A stretch of DNA of 64,000 nt from Rufibacter radiotolerans (GTDB lineage Bacteria > Bacteroidota > Bacteroidia > Cytophagales > Hymenobacteraceae). Under the pieces are notes generated by a model, which searched no databases, was not told the DNA's origin, and worked only from the letters and a program-made list of their open reading frames with translations. Position numbers and translations under genes: made by a program. The stretch is taken from contig NZ_CP010777.1 of assembly GCF_001078055.1 (NCBI RefSeq), forward strand, positions 456,408 through 520,407, in the 5' to 3' direction. Of the stretch, positions 25,227-34,683 are shown piece by piece (positions within the stretch are counted from its first letter, which is position 1; the number at the start of each line of letters is the position of its first letter).

Positions 25227-27047
25227 CTAGTGGTGGTTAAATTGCAGCCGCAACAAGTTGGCGTAAATCCCTTCAGGGTTATAGGCTAACTCCTCATGGG
25301 TGCCGGCCTCGGCAATCTGGCCACGGTCAATCACCAGAATCTTGTCTACTTTTCTAATGGTAGCCAGGCGGTGGGCAATAATGATAGTGGTGCGGTCCTT
25401 CATCAGCTCATCCATGGCGCCCTGTACCAGCATCTCAGACTCAGAGTCCAGGGAACTGGTGGCTTCATCTAAGATAAGAATAGCCGGGTCTTTGAGAATG
25501 GCGCGGGCAATGGCAATGCGCTGGCGCTGGCCACCAGACAGTTTAATGCCGCGTTCCCCCACCACGGTTTCCAGCCCTTCGGGGAAAGATTGGATGAACT
25601 GCAGGGCATTGGCCTTTTGGGCGGCTACCATTACTTCTTCTTCGGTGGCGTTGGGCTTTCCGTAGGCAATGTTTTCTTTGATAGTACCGCCAAACAGCAG
25701 AACCTCCTGGGGCACAATACCCAAGTTGCTCCGGAGCTCATGCAGGTGCATCTGGCTGATGTTCTGGCCATCTATGAAAATACCCCCCTGGTCTACCGGG
25801 TAGAAACGCATGAGCAACTGGGCAATGGTAGACTTGCCGGCGCCGCTGGAGCCCACTAGGGCTATTTTTTCGCCAGACTTGATCTCAAAGTGAATGTTCT
25901 GGAGTACTTGCAGGTCTGGTCGGGTAGGATAGGAGAAACCCACATGGTCATAGCGTACGTTACCGTTGAACCTTACCGGAGAGGTAGCAGCGGCCGCTAA
26001 GTCCTGCTGTTCTACCGGCATGTCCAGAATCTCCAGAATGCGCTCAGAAGCTCCTATAGACACCTGAATCTTGGCGTATAAATCTCCTAAGCCGGCTACG
26101 GAAGCACCAATAAAGGAGGTGTAGAGGATAAAGGAAGTAAGCTGGCCAAAGGTAAGGTCTCCGCGCTGTACCAGGGTTGCACCGTACCAGATCACCAGAA
26201 TAATGCCGCCAAACAAACCTATGATAATAAACGAGATGAAAGCGCCCCGGTAAAAAGAGGTACTAATGGCCGTTTTCACGGACCGGTTCAGGGCCTGGCG
26301 GTAGCGGTTGATCTCAAACAATTCATTAGTAAAGGCCTTCACCACCTGTATGGCTTGCAGCGTTTCTTCCACAATCACGTTGGTGATGGCCAGCTCATCC
26401 TGGGTTTTGCGCGATAGCTTCTTAAGCCGCTTGCCAAACACCATGGCCAGAATCACCAGCACCGGAAACGTAGCCAGCATGAACAAAGACAGCTTCACGG
26501 AGATGAACATGATAAAGCCGATGCCCACCAACAGCGTGGTCACCTGCCGGAAAAGTTCGGCCAGGGTAATGGAGAACCCGTCCTGAATGTAGCTTACGTC
26601 TGAAGTGATGCGGCTGGTGATCTCGCCCACGCGGCGGGTTTCAAAGAAGGTGAGCGGCAACCCCATAAACTGGGAGTAAAGGCTTTTGCGCACATCGGCA
26701 ATGGCGTTTTCGCTTACCTGGGCAAAGAAATAGACTCTAAAAAAGGAGAAGATTCCCTGCAGCACAATAACGGCAAACAGAATAAGGGCAATAAGATTGA
26801 TGTTCTGGCCCAGGAACGTGGATTTGCCTACGGCTGCGTCAATAAGCTGTCCGGTTACCGCCGGGAATGCCATGAACGTAAGGCTGGAGAACAGCAGGAA
26901 CGCCAGGCCAATATAAAACTTGCCTTTGTAAGGCAAAAGAAATCTGAATATCTGAAGGCCGCGCTGCAGTTTTTCTTTGCTGAGCTTGGTTTTTCCTTCT
27001 GTCTCAAGTTCGGGTGCGGTACCCGGCCCGAAGCCTCGTTTTGCCAT
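25227..27047 (-). CDS. ABC transporter, fused permease and ATPase (exporter type)
   Basis: A 606-residue half-transporter. Residues about 35-330 form six membrane helices (ABC transmembrane type 1). The ATPase follows, with Walker A GSSGAGKST near residue 400, signature LSGGQRQRIAIARAI near 505 and Walker B AILILDEATSSLDSESE near 525, then the H-loop in IIAHRLATIRKVD. The closest general group is the MsbA/lipid- or multidrug-type exporters, which work as homodimers in the inner membrane. The substrate cannot be deduced. A -7-like element (CAAAGGTA at 27192-27199) lies upstream, without a matching -33. Confidence 0.9.
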   Translation of the reverse strand: MAKRGFGPGTAPELETEGKTKLSKEKLQRGLQIFRFLLPYKGKFYIGLAFLLFSSLTFMAFPAVTGQLIDAAVGKSTFLGQNINLIALILFAVIVLQGIFSFFRVYFFAQVSENAIADVRKSLYSQFMGLPLTFFETRRVGEITSRITSDVSYIQDGFSITLAELFRQVTTLLVGIGFIMFISVKLSLFMLATFPVLVILAMVFGKRLKKLSRKTQDELAITNVIVEETLQAIQVVKAFTNELFEINRYRQALNRSVKTAISTSFYRGAFISFIIIGLFGGIILVIWYGATLVQRGDLTFGQLTSFILYTSFIGASVAGLGDLYAKIQVSIGASERILEILDMPVEQQDLAAAATSPVRFNGNVRYDHVGFSYPTRPDLQVLQNIHFEIKSGEKIALVGSSGAGKSTIAQLLMRFYPVDQGGIFIDGQNISQMHLHELRSNLGIVPQEVLLFGGTIKENIAYGKPNATEEEVMVAAQKANALQFIQSFPEGLETVVGERGIKLSGGQRQRIAIARAILKDPAILILDEATSSLDSESEMLVQGAMDELMKDRTTIIIAHRLATIRKVDKILVIDRGQIAEAGTHEELAYNPEGIYANLLRLQFNHH

Positions 27048-27120
27048 GCAATCCTTGTTGTTTGGTAAAAGTCATCCTGCCCATTGGCAGCATCTGCGTT
27101 GCCTGTTCCTGGAACGGTGC

Positions 27121-27158
27121 TGTTTTGGGCCTGTTTTCTTAAAAACGGGCTTAAAACA
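27121..27158. repeat. Dispersed palindrome, family A
   Basis: TGTTTTGGGCCTGTTTT pairs with AAAACGGGCTTAAAACA, with the few mismatches mostly of the G-T type. Lies 46 nt past the first tandem symporter's stop. Confidence 0.82.
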
Positions 27159-27203
27159 GGGTTCGGCTAATAGAACAAAGAAAGCAACCCGCAAAGGTAG
27201 GCA

Positions 27204-28703
27204 TTACCCATGACTTACCACAGCCCCGGTAGAGGCAGATGGCCGAAGGGAGGAAAATTTGTCCTTTTTCCCGGAAAAGAGCCATAATCCCAGAAACGTG
27301 AGCAGGCCATTCAGCAGCAGAATCTCAAACCCAAACTGGTAGCCCCAGAACCAGTCAGCAGAATTCAGGCTGATCACGTAGGTCAATACCAAAGACAGAA
27401 CCGCAATAAAAGGCACGGCCTGATCCCGGACAGCCCGCCTGGTCAGTAACCCAAAGCTATACAAGCCCAGCAACGGACCATAGGTGTAGCCCACCAGCGT
27501 GAAGAGCGTGGCAATAATGCTCTGGTCATTGTACAGTTTAAAGAGCAGAATCACCCCCAACAATATAGCTGAGAAACCCAGGTGCACCTTATTTTTAAGC
27601 GGAATCCGCTCCGCCTCGGGGCGTTGTTGGAAATTAAGGAAGTCCACGCAGAAAGCGGTAGTAAGGGAGGTAAGCGCGGAATCAGCGGAGGCGTAAGTGA
27701 TGGCGGTAATACCCAGGATAAAGGCAATACTGGCCACCGGCGGAAAGTGGTGCAAGGCCAATTCCGGAAACACGTCATCGCCTTTTGCGGGCAGGGCAAT
27801 TCCTTTCTGGTTGGCATAGAAATACAGCAGAGCCCCCAGACAGAGAAACAGCAGATTGACCACCACCAGGATTACTGTAAACCAAAAAATGTTCTTCTGC
27901 GCCTCGGGCAGGCTTTTACAGCTCAGGTTCTTCTGCATCATGTCCTGGTCCAGGCCGGTCATGGCAATGGTTATGAAAGCGCCGGCCAGCAACTGCTTCA
28001 CCACGTAGTTAGGCGCCTTGGGATCCCACTCCCAGAGGTGGCCATAGCCGCTGTCTTTGATGGTCTGAATGGTGCCGGCAAAGGAGAGGTGCAGTTCGGT
28101 AGACACCAGCCAGATGCTCAGGCCCAGGCACAGTAGCATGGCCAGGGTCTGGAGGGTATCGGTCCAGATAATGGTTTTCATGCCGCCCCTGAACGTGTAA
28201 AGCCAGATAAAGCCAATGGTAAGCGCCACGGTGCCGGCAAACGGAATGCCCAGGGGCCCAAACACCGCCAATTGCAGCACGCCGGCCACCAGATACAGCC
28301 GCAGGGCCGCGCTTAAGGTGCGCGAAAGCAGGAAAAAGGCGCTGCCCGTTTTATAGGACCAGAACCCGAACCGCTGTTCCAGGTACGTATAGATAGACAC
28401 CAGCCGCAAGCGGTAATATAAGGGTAGCAGAAACAGGCCAATGACCAGGTAGCCCAGCGAGTAGCCCAGCACCATCTGCAGGTAAGTGAAACCGGTCTTC
28501 TCCACCATGCCCGGAATAGAGACAAACGTGATGCCCGAGAGGGTGGTCCCGATCATGCCAAACGCCACCACGTACCACGGCGAGGCCCGGTTAGCCAGAA
28601 AGAAACCCGCCGTAGACTCACCCTTCTTGCTGGTCACCAGCGAAATGACCAGCAACAGGCAAAAATACCCGACAATAATACCTAAGATAATAAGTGGCGA
28701 CAT
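27204..28703 (-). CDS. Sodium:solute symporter (tandem paralogue 1)
   Basis: A 499-residue SSS transporter with about 13 membrane segments. Motifs: SKKGESTAGFFLANRASPWY (25-44), GTTLSGITFVSIPGMVE in the sodium-site helix, YTFRGGMKTIIWTDTLQ near residue 170, and GLDQDMMQKNLSCKSL near residue 250. It is clearly paralogous, along its whole length, to the next gene upstream; the two differ mainly at the C-terminus and loops. The substrate is unknown; related annotated proteins are called only sodium:solute symporters. Confidence 0.9.
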   Translation of the reverse strand: MSPLIILGIIVGYFCLLLVISLVTSKKGESTAGFFLANRASPWYVVAFGMIGTTLSGITFVSIPGMVEKTGFTYLQMVLGYSLGYLVIGLFLLPLYYRLRLVSIYTYLEQRFGFWSYKTGSAFFLLSRTLSAALRLYLVAGVLQLAVFGPLGIPFAGTVALTIGFIWLYTFRGGMKTIIWTDTLQTLAMLLCLGLSIWLVSTELHLSFAGTIQTIKDSGYGHLWEWDPKAPNYVVKQLLAGAFITIAMTGLDQDMMQKNLSCKSLPEAQKNIFWFTVILVVVNLLFLCLGALLYFYANQKGIALPAKGDDVFPELALHHFPPVASIAFILGITAITYASADSALTSLTTAFCVDFLNFQQRPEAERIPLKNKVHLGFSAILLGVILLFKLYNDQSIIATLFTLVGYTYGPLLGLYSFGLLTRRAVRDQAVPFIAVLSLVLTYVISLNSADWFWGYQFGFEILLLNGLLTFLGLWLFSGKKDKFSSLRPSASTGAVVSHG

Positions 28704-28773
28704 GGATAGGTGACTTCTTCTTTGTTTAAATGCTCACAAAAGTACGGCAAAGGCCTGTAATCAGCGGTGTTTT

Positions 28774-28809
28774 GTTTTAGGCCTGTTTTCCGGAAAACGG
28801 GCCTAAAAC
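28774..28809. repeat. Dispersed palindrome, family A
   Basis: GTTTTAGGCCTGTTTTCC and GGAAAACGGGCCTAAAAC pair with a single G-T position. Confidence 0.9.
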
Positions 28810-28851
28810 GGGAAATGGTGCGGGAAAGGCGAACCAAGGGGTAAAAGAAAA

Positions 28852-28899
28852 GCCCCTGTTTCGGGCCTATTTTCTGTAAAACAGGCCCGAAACAGGGGC
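28852..28899. repeat. Dispersed palindrome, family A (extended variant)
   Basis: The outer arms GCCCCTGTTTCGGGCCT and AGGCCCGAAACAGGGGC (imperfect only towards the loop) differ from the consensus on both sides in a matching way (GTTTCGGGCC with GGCCCGAAAC). This is the clearest compensated variant. Confidence 0.88.
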
Positions 28900-28922
28900 T
28901 AAAAAACTTAGGTGGATAAAGG

Positions 28923-30395
28923 TTATTCGATGGCGGTAACGTCTACAAACTCAGAGTTCTTACGGGAGATAGAAAGCAGCCCCAGGAACGTTAACAGGCC
29001 GTTCAGCAACAGTACCTCAAACCCGAACTCATAGCCATAGAACCAATCTACAGAGTTGGCACTGATGATGTAGGTGAGCACCGGCGCCAGCACGCAGATA
29101 AAAGGCACCAAGTTGTCGCGCACCGGGCGTTTAGTAAACACGCCAAACGAGTAAAGACCCAGCAACGGACCGTACGTGTAACCGGCCACTTTGAAGACCG
29201 CCTGAACCACGCTTTCGTCATTAATGACCTTGAAGATGATGATCACCAGGGCCAGCATGGCAGAGAAGCCAAGGTGTACCCAGTTCTTGTACCTGATGCG
29301 CTGCGCCTCGGGGCGATTCTTAAAATCAAGGAAGTCTACGCAGAAAGAGGTGGTCAGCGCGGTAAGGGCTGAGTCAGCCGAGGCGTACGTAATGGCCGTA
29401 ATCCCCAGAATGAAGGTGATGCCCGCCACCGGCGAGAAGTATTTCAGGGCCAGTTCCGGGAACACCATATCGCCTTTTTCCGGAAGGGTTATGCCTTTGG
29501 CCTCTGCGAAGAGGTACAACAAGGCGCCTAGGCTCAGGAACAGGATGTTTACAAACAGGATAATGATAGTGAACGAGAACATGTTCTTCTGTGCCTCTTT
29601 CAGGTTTTTGCAGCTCAGGTTTTTCTGCATCATGTCTTGGTCAAGCCCTACCATCACAATGGCAATGAACATACCAGAGATAAACTGCTTCAGGAAGTAG
29701 CGTTGGTCTTTCCATTCCCAGAAAAACACCTGCGAGTACTTGCTTTCTGAGATGGTGTTCACCATGCCCTGGAAGGAAAGGCCCAGGGAATCATTGATCA
29801 TGACAATGGTAATACCCACGCAGACGAGCATGGCCAGCGTCTGGAAAGTATCGGTCCAGATAATGGTTTTCATACCGCCCCTGAACGTGTACACCCAGAT
29901 CAGGGCAATGGTAATGATTACGGAGATCTCAAACGGTACGCCCATGTCATCAAACACGGCCAACTGCAGCACCCCCGCCACCAGGTACAGACGGAACGCT
30001 GCCCCCAGCGTACGGGCCAGCAGGAAGTAAGCTGCACCCGTTTTATAAGACCAGAACCCGAAGCGCTGCTCCAGATAGGTGTAAATGGACACCAGGTTCA
30101 GGCGGTAATACAGCGGCATTAACACCAAGGCCACCACAAAGTACCCCAGCATGTTGCCCAGAATAAGCTGCAGATACGAGAACTGCACCTTTTCCACCAT
30201 GCCCGGCACCGAGATAAACGTCACCCCCGAAAGCGAGGTACCGATCATCCCGAAGGCCACAATGTACCACGGCGACTTCCGGTTAGCTAAGAAGAAGGAG
30301 TCAGTAGATTCGCCTTTCTTGCTGGTGAGAAAAGAAATGAAGATGAGAACGCAGAAATAGAGGGCAATGATGACCAGAATAAACGTTGAAGACAT
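28923..30395 (-). CDS. Sodium:solute symporter (tandem paralogue 2)
   Basis: A 490-residue SSS transporter, near-identical in layout to the gene downstream: SKKGESTDSFFLANRKSPWY, GTSLSGVTFISVPGMVEK, YTFRGGMKTIIWTDTFQ, GLDQDMMQKNLSCKNLKEAQKN. A tandem duplication is the simplest origin. A -7-like CAAATATA (30432-30439, minus strand) lies 37 nt upstream of the start; the -33 element is not obvious. Nothing nearby identifies the substrate. Confidence 0.9.
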   Translation of the reverse strand: MSSTFILVIIALYFCVLIFISFLTSKKGESTDSFFLANRKSPWYIVAFGMIGTSLSGVTFISVPGMVEKVQFSYLQLILGNMLGYFVVALVLMPLYYRLNLVSIYTYLEQRFGFWSYKTGAAYFLLARTLGAAFRLYLVAGVLQLAVFDDMGVPFEISVIITIALIWVYTFRGGMKTIIWTDTFQTLAMLVCVGITIVMINDSLGLSFQGMVNTISESKYSQVFFWEWKDQRYFLKQFISGMFIAIVMVGLDQDMMQKNLSCKNLKEAQKNMFSFTIIILFVNILFLSLGALLYLFAEAKGITLPEKGDMVFPELALKYFSPVAGITFILGITAITYASADSALTALTTSFCVDFLDFKNRPEAQRIRYKNWVHLGFSAMLALVIIIFKVINDESVVQAVFKVAGYTYGPLLGLYSFGVFTKRPVRDNLVPFICVLAPVLTYIISANSVDWFYGYEFGFEVLLLNGLLTFLGLLSISRKNSEFVDVTAIE

Positions 30396-30501
30396 GCGCT
30401 GGGACTAGGGTTTTGGTTTGTCTGTATGAAGCAAATATAAGTAAAAAAGAATACCCGGGCTCTTTATCATAGACCATTGTAGAGGAGGCTGGCTACCACC
30501 T

Positions 30502-30536
30502 AAAAAGAAACCCTTCCGGCAGTAAGCCGAAAGGGT
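30502..30536 (-). terminator. Intrinsic terminator of the small outer-membrane protein gene
   Basis: Read on the minus strand: ACCCTTTCGGC, loop TTACT, GCCGGAAGGGT, then TTTCTTTTTA. It lies about 34 nt past the stop of the 30570-31193 gene. Confidence 0.82.
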
Positions 30537-30569
30537 GAAAGTTAGTATTTGCCAGGAAGGGATGCCAGG

Positions 30570-31193
30570 TTAGTAGCCCCAGGGAGAATTGAAGCCGCCG
30601 CCGTAGTAATCGCCATACCCGTAATTATTACCGCCATTGCCGTAGCGTATACCGCCAGACACCGTCACGTTAGGAGCCACTTGGTAGTGGGCCTTGAACT
30701 GAAAGCCCTGGCTGGGGTAGTGGCCATAGGTGAACGGATTGCTGTTGTAGCGGTTGTTAAGCGAAGGGTTAAGGTCTTTCCAGACGCTGCCGCTCAAGAG
30801 AAGTTTTTCGGTCATGGCATAGGTGCCGCCCACGTGCAGCAGGTATTGCCGGGCCGGGGTAGCCGCCATCATGGTAGCAGAAGCGCCCTCGCGGGTAGAA
30901 GCCCTAAACATAGGCCCGCCCCAGGTCTGGAGCATGGTCAGGGAGCTGAACACGTGCACGCGGGGGCTCACCCGGTACTTCACACTTGGCTCCAGGTAAG
31001 AAACCGACCCTAAATTGCTGAAGCCCGCACCCGCGTTAAGGCCGTAGCTTACCCTGGGCACAAAAGCTGCCGGAGCCTGCATGGTGTCAGGGGCCACAGA
31101 AGCAGTCTGCGCCTGCGCCTGCCCGGGAAGAGAAAGACCCCAGCAAACCAGCGTGAGGCTGAAGAATCCTATGATAGATTTATATAAGGTCAT
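30570..31193 (-). CDS. Secreted protein, probable small outer-membrane beta-barrel
   Basis: A 207-residue protein from the ATG at 31193 (MTLYKSIIGFFSLTLVCWGLSLPGQAQAQ is a signal peptide); an upstream in-frame start at 31229 would hide it. The mature part alternates short beta-like stretches (SYGLNAGAGFSNLG, SVSYLEPSVKYRVSPRVHVF, GFQFKAHYQVAPNVTVSGGIRYG) and ends in a Gly/Tyr/Asn-rich tail finishing PWGY. The pattern fits a small outer-membrane barrel, but I recognise no named family. It has its own terminator. Confidence 0.75.
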   Translation of the reverse strand: MTLYKSIIGFFSLTLVCWGLSLPGQAQAQTASVAPDTMQAPAAFVPRVSYGLNAGAGFSNLGSVSYLEPSVKYRVSPRVHVFSSLTMLQTWGGPMFRASTREGASATMMAATPARQYLLHVGGTYAMTEKLLLSGSVWKDLNPSLNNRYNSNPFTYGHYPSQGFQFKAHYQVAPNVTVSGGIRYGNGGNNYGYGDYYGGGFNSPWGY

Positions 31194-31308
31194 ATTGAAA
31201 GGCTTTCCAAAGTAAGTGGCAAGGGCCATTGCCTTGCGTCTCTCCCACTAAGATAGTGTATTTACCCGTCTAACGAAACAACTGCTTCCCTAGTCTATTC
31301 CTTAAAAC

Positions 31309-31346
31309 CGTTTTGGGCCTGTTTTTAAGAAAACAGGCCCAAAACG
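31309..31346. repeat. Dispersed palindrome, family A (perfect arms)
   Basis: CGTTTTGGGCCTGTTTT and AAAACAGGCCCAAAACG pair perfectly over 17 bp around TAAG. Lies 18 nt past the M61 peptidase stop. Confidence 0.92.
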
Positions 31347-31364
31347 TACATAGGTTTCCGTCCC

Positions 31365-33197
31365 TTATTTCGCCTGCGGGCGAAGCCAGGCTTCCCGGCG
31401 GGCTTTGGCTTTGGAAGAAACTTTCTGACCGGTTTTCTCCAGCGGGACCAGGTTGAATTTAGGTTCGGGGGCTAAGGTGAGGGCAACGGTTTTCTTCTGG
31501 CCTTGCTGCACCACTTCCAGCTGTACCTGGTCGCCGGGTTGGTGTTTGGTCAGGAGACTGTCCAGCATTTTGTAGCTGGTGAGCTTCTGGCCGTTCATGG
31601 TGAGCAGCGTGTCGTCGCGGTCCAGGCCGGCCTGGTAGAGGGGGCTGTTTGAAAAGGTGCCCTGCGCAATAACGGCTTTGTCATTCTGGAACTTCAGGCT
31701 TTCCCAACCCAATACCGGCGTTTTGGAGGGCTGCAACTGTAAGCCCATTTCCTGGGCCAGGGCCGAATACGGCATAGATTCCTTGCCATTAATGTGCTTC
31801 TGGAAGAATTCCTGCGCGAAACGGGCATCTTTGGTCAGGTCAGCCAGGGCTTTTTCCAGGTCAGGCAGGGTATACGGTTTTTCAGGCTTGCCAAAGCGTT
31901 GCCAGAGCAGGCGCATGTAGTCATCTAGGGTCAGGTTCTTGAATTTGGTGCGCAGGGTAAAGTCCAGGCCCAGGGCGATGGCGTTGCCGTAGGTGTAGTA
32001 GGAGATGTAGGTGTTGGTGCGGTTGGTGGCGTCCACGGAGCGCGAGGCATCTACAAACGGGGCCTGCTGGCTCATCTCCACCGGCGTGAAATACGCTTTG
32101 CCCGGAGAAACAGCCAGGGCCAGAATGGGGCTGGCGGCGGTCTCCAAGTAATTGGCTTGGTCGGTGACGCCGGCGCGGTGCAGAAGCAGGTTGCCGTAAT
32201 AGCTGGTAAACCCTTCGGCCAGCCACAGTTCCCCGCTCATGTTGGCGTCATTGAAATTGAAAGGCTCCAGGCTCTTAGGCCGAATGCGCTCCACGTTCCA
32301 GGCATGGAAGAACTCATGGGCCAGGGTGCCCAGGTTTGGGTTCATGCCGGTTTTAAGGGTTCTTGAACTGGTAATGACGGTGGAGTTGCGGTGTTCCATG
32401 CCATCGCCGGGCGTGCCGGGCATGTAGCAGGCAATAAAGGTATAGGTGCCGAAGTCAAAGGCCGGTAGCTCGCCAAACACGGCCTGGCTTTCCTGCACAA
32501 TACGTTTGGCTTTCTGGGTGTAGTCGTCCAGTTCCTGGGCCGTGCCTTGGTGGTGCATGCCAATGCGTATCTTCTGCTCGCGGCCTTTCTCGGTGACGGT
32601 CCATTCGCGCCACTGCAGGTTGGCCAGTTCGGTGGGGCTGTCCATGAGGTACTGGAAGTTGGGCGCCGAAAAGGTGAGTGGGACCGTTTCGGGTTTTAGT
32701 TGGGTGGCGGCGGTCCAGTTGCTGCCCGCGGGGGCAATGAACTTCACCTGTACCGGGGCGTTCTCCAGGGCCTGCGCGTACATGAAGGTGGCCGGGGCGT
32801 TGAGGTGAGCGTGCGCCGGGCTAACCCCGGCATAGGTGCCGTCCGGGTGGTCGGCAAATAGGGTGTATTTTACGGTCACCGTGCCGTCATGGCCGGTGAT
32901 GTTCCATTGGTGCAGGTTGGGGCGGGTAAACGTGAGGGGCTGGCCTTTTCCATTGGTGGCAGATACGCTGTAGACGTTCTTCGCGAATTCATGCAAGGCG
33001 TAGCGGCCCGGCGAGGAGCGGGCCATGCGCACCTCCAGGGTGGGGGAGGCAACGCCGGTAAAGGTGGCAGTCACGCTGGCCTCATGGTGCAACGCATTCT
33101 CAAACGAAACCTGGTAATTGACGCTTTGCTGGGCCTGGGCCGGCAGACCTAAGCTGCAGAAAGCCACGGCCAGAGCAACCCAAAAGTTTTTCTTCAT
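31365..33197 (-). CDS. M61 family glycyl aminopeptidase-like metalloprotease with PDZ domain
   Basis: A 610-residue periplasmic peptidase; residues 1-22 are a signal peptide (MKKNFWVALAVAFCSLGLPAQA). An N-terminal beta-domain is followed by the zinc motif HEFFH (294-298) and the third ligand in WLAEGFTSYYG (Glu328). GMEHRNS (266-272) is the family's substrate-site motif. A PDZ-like domain covers about 480-580 (AVIAQGTFSNSPLYQAGLDRDD, LEVVQQGQKKTVALTL). The M61 family cleaves N-terminal glycine or alanine from peptides. A short basic tail follows the PDZ domain. Confidence 0.92.
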   Translation of the reverse strand: MKKNFWVALAVAFCSLGLPAQAQQSVNYQVSFENALHHEASVTATFTGVASPTLEVRMARSSPGRYALHEFAKNVYSVSATNGKGQPLTFTRPNLHQWNITGHDGTVTVKYTLFADHPDGTYAGVSPAHAHLNAPATFMYAQALENAPVQVKFIAPAGSNWTAATQLKPETVPLTFSAPNFQYLMDSPTELANLQWREWTVTEKGREQKIRIGMHHQGTAQELDDYTQKAKRIVQESQAVFGELPAFDFGTYTFIACYMPGTPGDGMEHRNSTVITSSRTLKTGMNPNLGTLAHEFFHAWNVERIRPKSLEPFNFNDANMSGELWLAEGFTSYYGNLLLHRAGVTDQANYLETAASPILALAVSPGKAYFTPVEMSQQAPFVDASRSVDATNRTNTYISYYTYGNAIALGLDFTLRTKFKNLTLDDYMRLLWQRFGKPEKPYTLPDLEKALADLTKDARFAQEFFQKHINGKESMPYSALAQEMGLQLQPSKTPVLGWESLKFQNDKAVIAQGTFSNSPLYQAGLDRDDTLLTMNGQKLTSYKMLDSLLTKHQPGDQVQLEVVQQGQKKTVALTLAPEPKFNLVPLEKTGQKVSSKAKARREAWLRPQAK

Positions 33198-33268
33198 AGA
33201 GGAGGAATATTTGGCCTCAAGTTACACAGGAAAACCAGATTCCGGCACACCCTTTTCTGTGTATTGTG

Positions 33269-33928
33269 CTATCCTTTTTCTGGTGACTTCTGCCACAACT
33301 GGGCCTTGATAAAGCAGTGAAAGAAGAATGCCTGCCGAAGAGGTACAAAACCGGCCTGCCGGAAGATCTCTTCCATAGGCGAAAGCCCTGTGCCCGAGAT
33401 GCCGCTCACCAGCCTAAAAAACCGGTACATGGCCCAGAGCAAAGGTTTCTGCCAGGCTTTCTGAAATAGGTTTGGGGAAAGGAAAAAATCTGTGTGCAGC
33501 CATTGTCCCTGGGGCATAAGCGCCTGGCTTAGCCGCTGCACCATAGCTGTCACTTCCTGCTCGGTGAACAGGTCCAGCACAAACGGGGTGATAATCACGT
33601 GAAACTTCTCCTGAGGCAGAAGCGCCAGCTCGGTGCCCAACCTGAATTCTATGCGGCTACTTTCTGGTAAACCCCGCACGCGTCGGCGCGCTTTCTCCAG
33701 CATGGCGTTTGAGGCCTCCAGATACAACACTTGTTTGGGGTTACTTTTTTTGAACAGCTCCGGGAGAAGCCACCCCGTGCCTCCGCCTAAAACCAAGACA
33801 GTGGCCCCATCGGGAATCTTTGAAAGGAAACGGCATTGGGCCTTCTTCTGCGAATCTTTAAAGACCACGCCCGCCAGCGCGTCATACACCGGGGCAATGA
33901 AATCAAAGCTTGACAGGGAAGAAGGCAT
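33269..33928 (-). CDS. Class I SAM-dependent methyltransferase
   Basis: A 219-residue methyltransferase. The SAM motif I is VLVLGGGTGWLLPELF (44-59), with the acidic motif II as YLEASNAMLEKARRR. The later part, FHVIITPFVLDLFTEQEV, is the usual motif IV/V region. The C-terminal 70 residues (MEEIFRQAGFVPLRQAFFFHCFIKAQLWQK) have no clear signature. Resembles uncharacterised Bacteroidota methyltransferases of the ubiquinone/menaquinone type; no substrate is inferred. Confidence 0.85.
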   Translation of the reverse strand: MPSSLSSFDFIAPVYDALAGVVFKDSQKKAQCRFLSKIPDGATVLVLGGGTGWLLPELFKKSNPKQVLYLEASNAMLEKARRRVRGLPESSRIEFRLGTELALLPQEKFHVIITPFVLDLFTEQEVTAMVQRLSQALMPQGQWLHTDFFLSPNLFQKAWQKPLLWAMYRFFRLVSGISGTGLSPMEEIFRQAGFVPLRQAFFFHCFIKAQLWQKSPEKG

Positions 33929-33959
33929 GACCAGGAAGAGAAGGGTAAAAGCAGAAGCC

Positions 33960-33995
33960 GTTTTGAGGGTGTTTTCCCAAAAGTAGCCCTAAAAC
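33960..33995. repeat. Dispersed palindrome, family A
   Basis: GTTTTGAGGGTGTTTTCC and the eroded right arm AAAAGTAGCCCTAAAAC. Lies between the methyltransferase start and the CinA-type gene's stop. Confidence 0.7.
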
Positions 33996-34085
33996 AGATT
34001 CCAGCTTTTATTAACCAAGATTATTCTGGCAGGAGATGGAGTCCCCATCTGTTCTCAACCTTTGCCCATAAGCCTTAAAAAGATG

Positions 34086-34580
34086 TTAGGCATGCTGGTA
34101 GTGGCGGTCCAGGGTGTCGCGTAGCTTCTGGAAGATAAAGTCTATTATTTGTTTGAGCATGCTTTCCGCAGAACCTTTGAATAGCTGCCGGTACTCCTCT
34201 ACCTTGTCCTGGAAAAGCAGCGAGACAAAGGTGGTGCCCACGGGTTTTTCGGGGTTCTCAGAGGCTCCGGCGCCCAACAAGCCGGTGACAGCTATACAGA
34301 CATCGGCTTTTACCAGTTTTTGCAGGCCCAGCACCATTTCATTGGTTACCTGCTGGCTTTCAGCGGTGTACAGGTCCAGGGTTTTTTTCTTTACCCCCAG
34401 TACTTTCTGTTTGACGATGGTGTCATAGGTGACCATGCTGCCCAGGAAGACTCCGTTGGTGCCCAGCGCCTTGCTGAACTCAGCGGCCAGGCTACCCCCG
34501 GTACAGCTTTCGGCAAAGGCTACAGTGAGGTCATGGTCCTTCAGGTTCATGACCAGCTGGGTAAGGTCTTTTTTATTCAT
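34086..34580 (-). CDS. pncC: CinA C-terminal-type nicotinamide-nucleotide amidohydrolase
   Basis: A 164-residue stand-alone CinA C-terminal domain. VAFAESCTGGSLAAEFSKALG (20-40) holds the catalytic serine region, then GSMVTYDTIVKQKVLGV and the IAVTGLLGAG motif (about 96-105). The domain deamidates NMN in pyridine-nucleotide recycling. In many Bacteroidota it is fused to a larger CinA; here the N-terminal molybdopterin-like half is absent. The start is ATG at 34580. Confidence 0.9.
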   Translation of the reverse strand: MNKKDLTQLVMNLKDHDLTVAFAESCTGGSLAAEFSKALGTNGVFLGSMVTYDTIVKQKVLGVKKKTLDLYTAESQQVTNEMVLGLQKLVKADVCIAVTGLLGAGASENPEKPVGTTFVSLLFQDKVEEYRQLFKGSAESMLKQIIDFIFQKLRDTLDRHYQHA

Positions 34581-34683
34581 AGGATGGCGAGTTCAATAGG
34601 GATAGTACTGTAGAATGGGACAATGGGTTATAAGCGGGTAGGTCAACACCAACGCCGCTGCGTACGTACGTTAAGAAGTTTCC

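Larger units (their letters stand above)
28704..28922. other. Gap between tandem symporters with two palindromes
   Basis: The two family-A elements at 28774-28809 and 28852-28899 occupy most of the gap. No gene and no other signal is seen. Confidence 0.6.

Noticed and set aside
27204..30395. An operator or riboswitch for the symporter pair
   Set aside because: Only the two palindromes and a single -7-like box were found; nothing matches a known aptamer.
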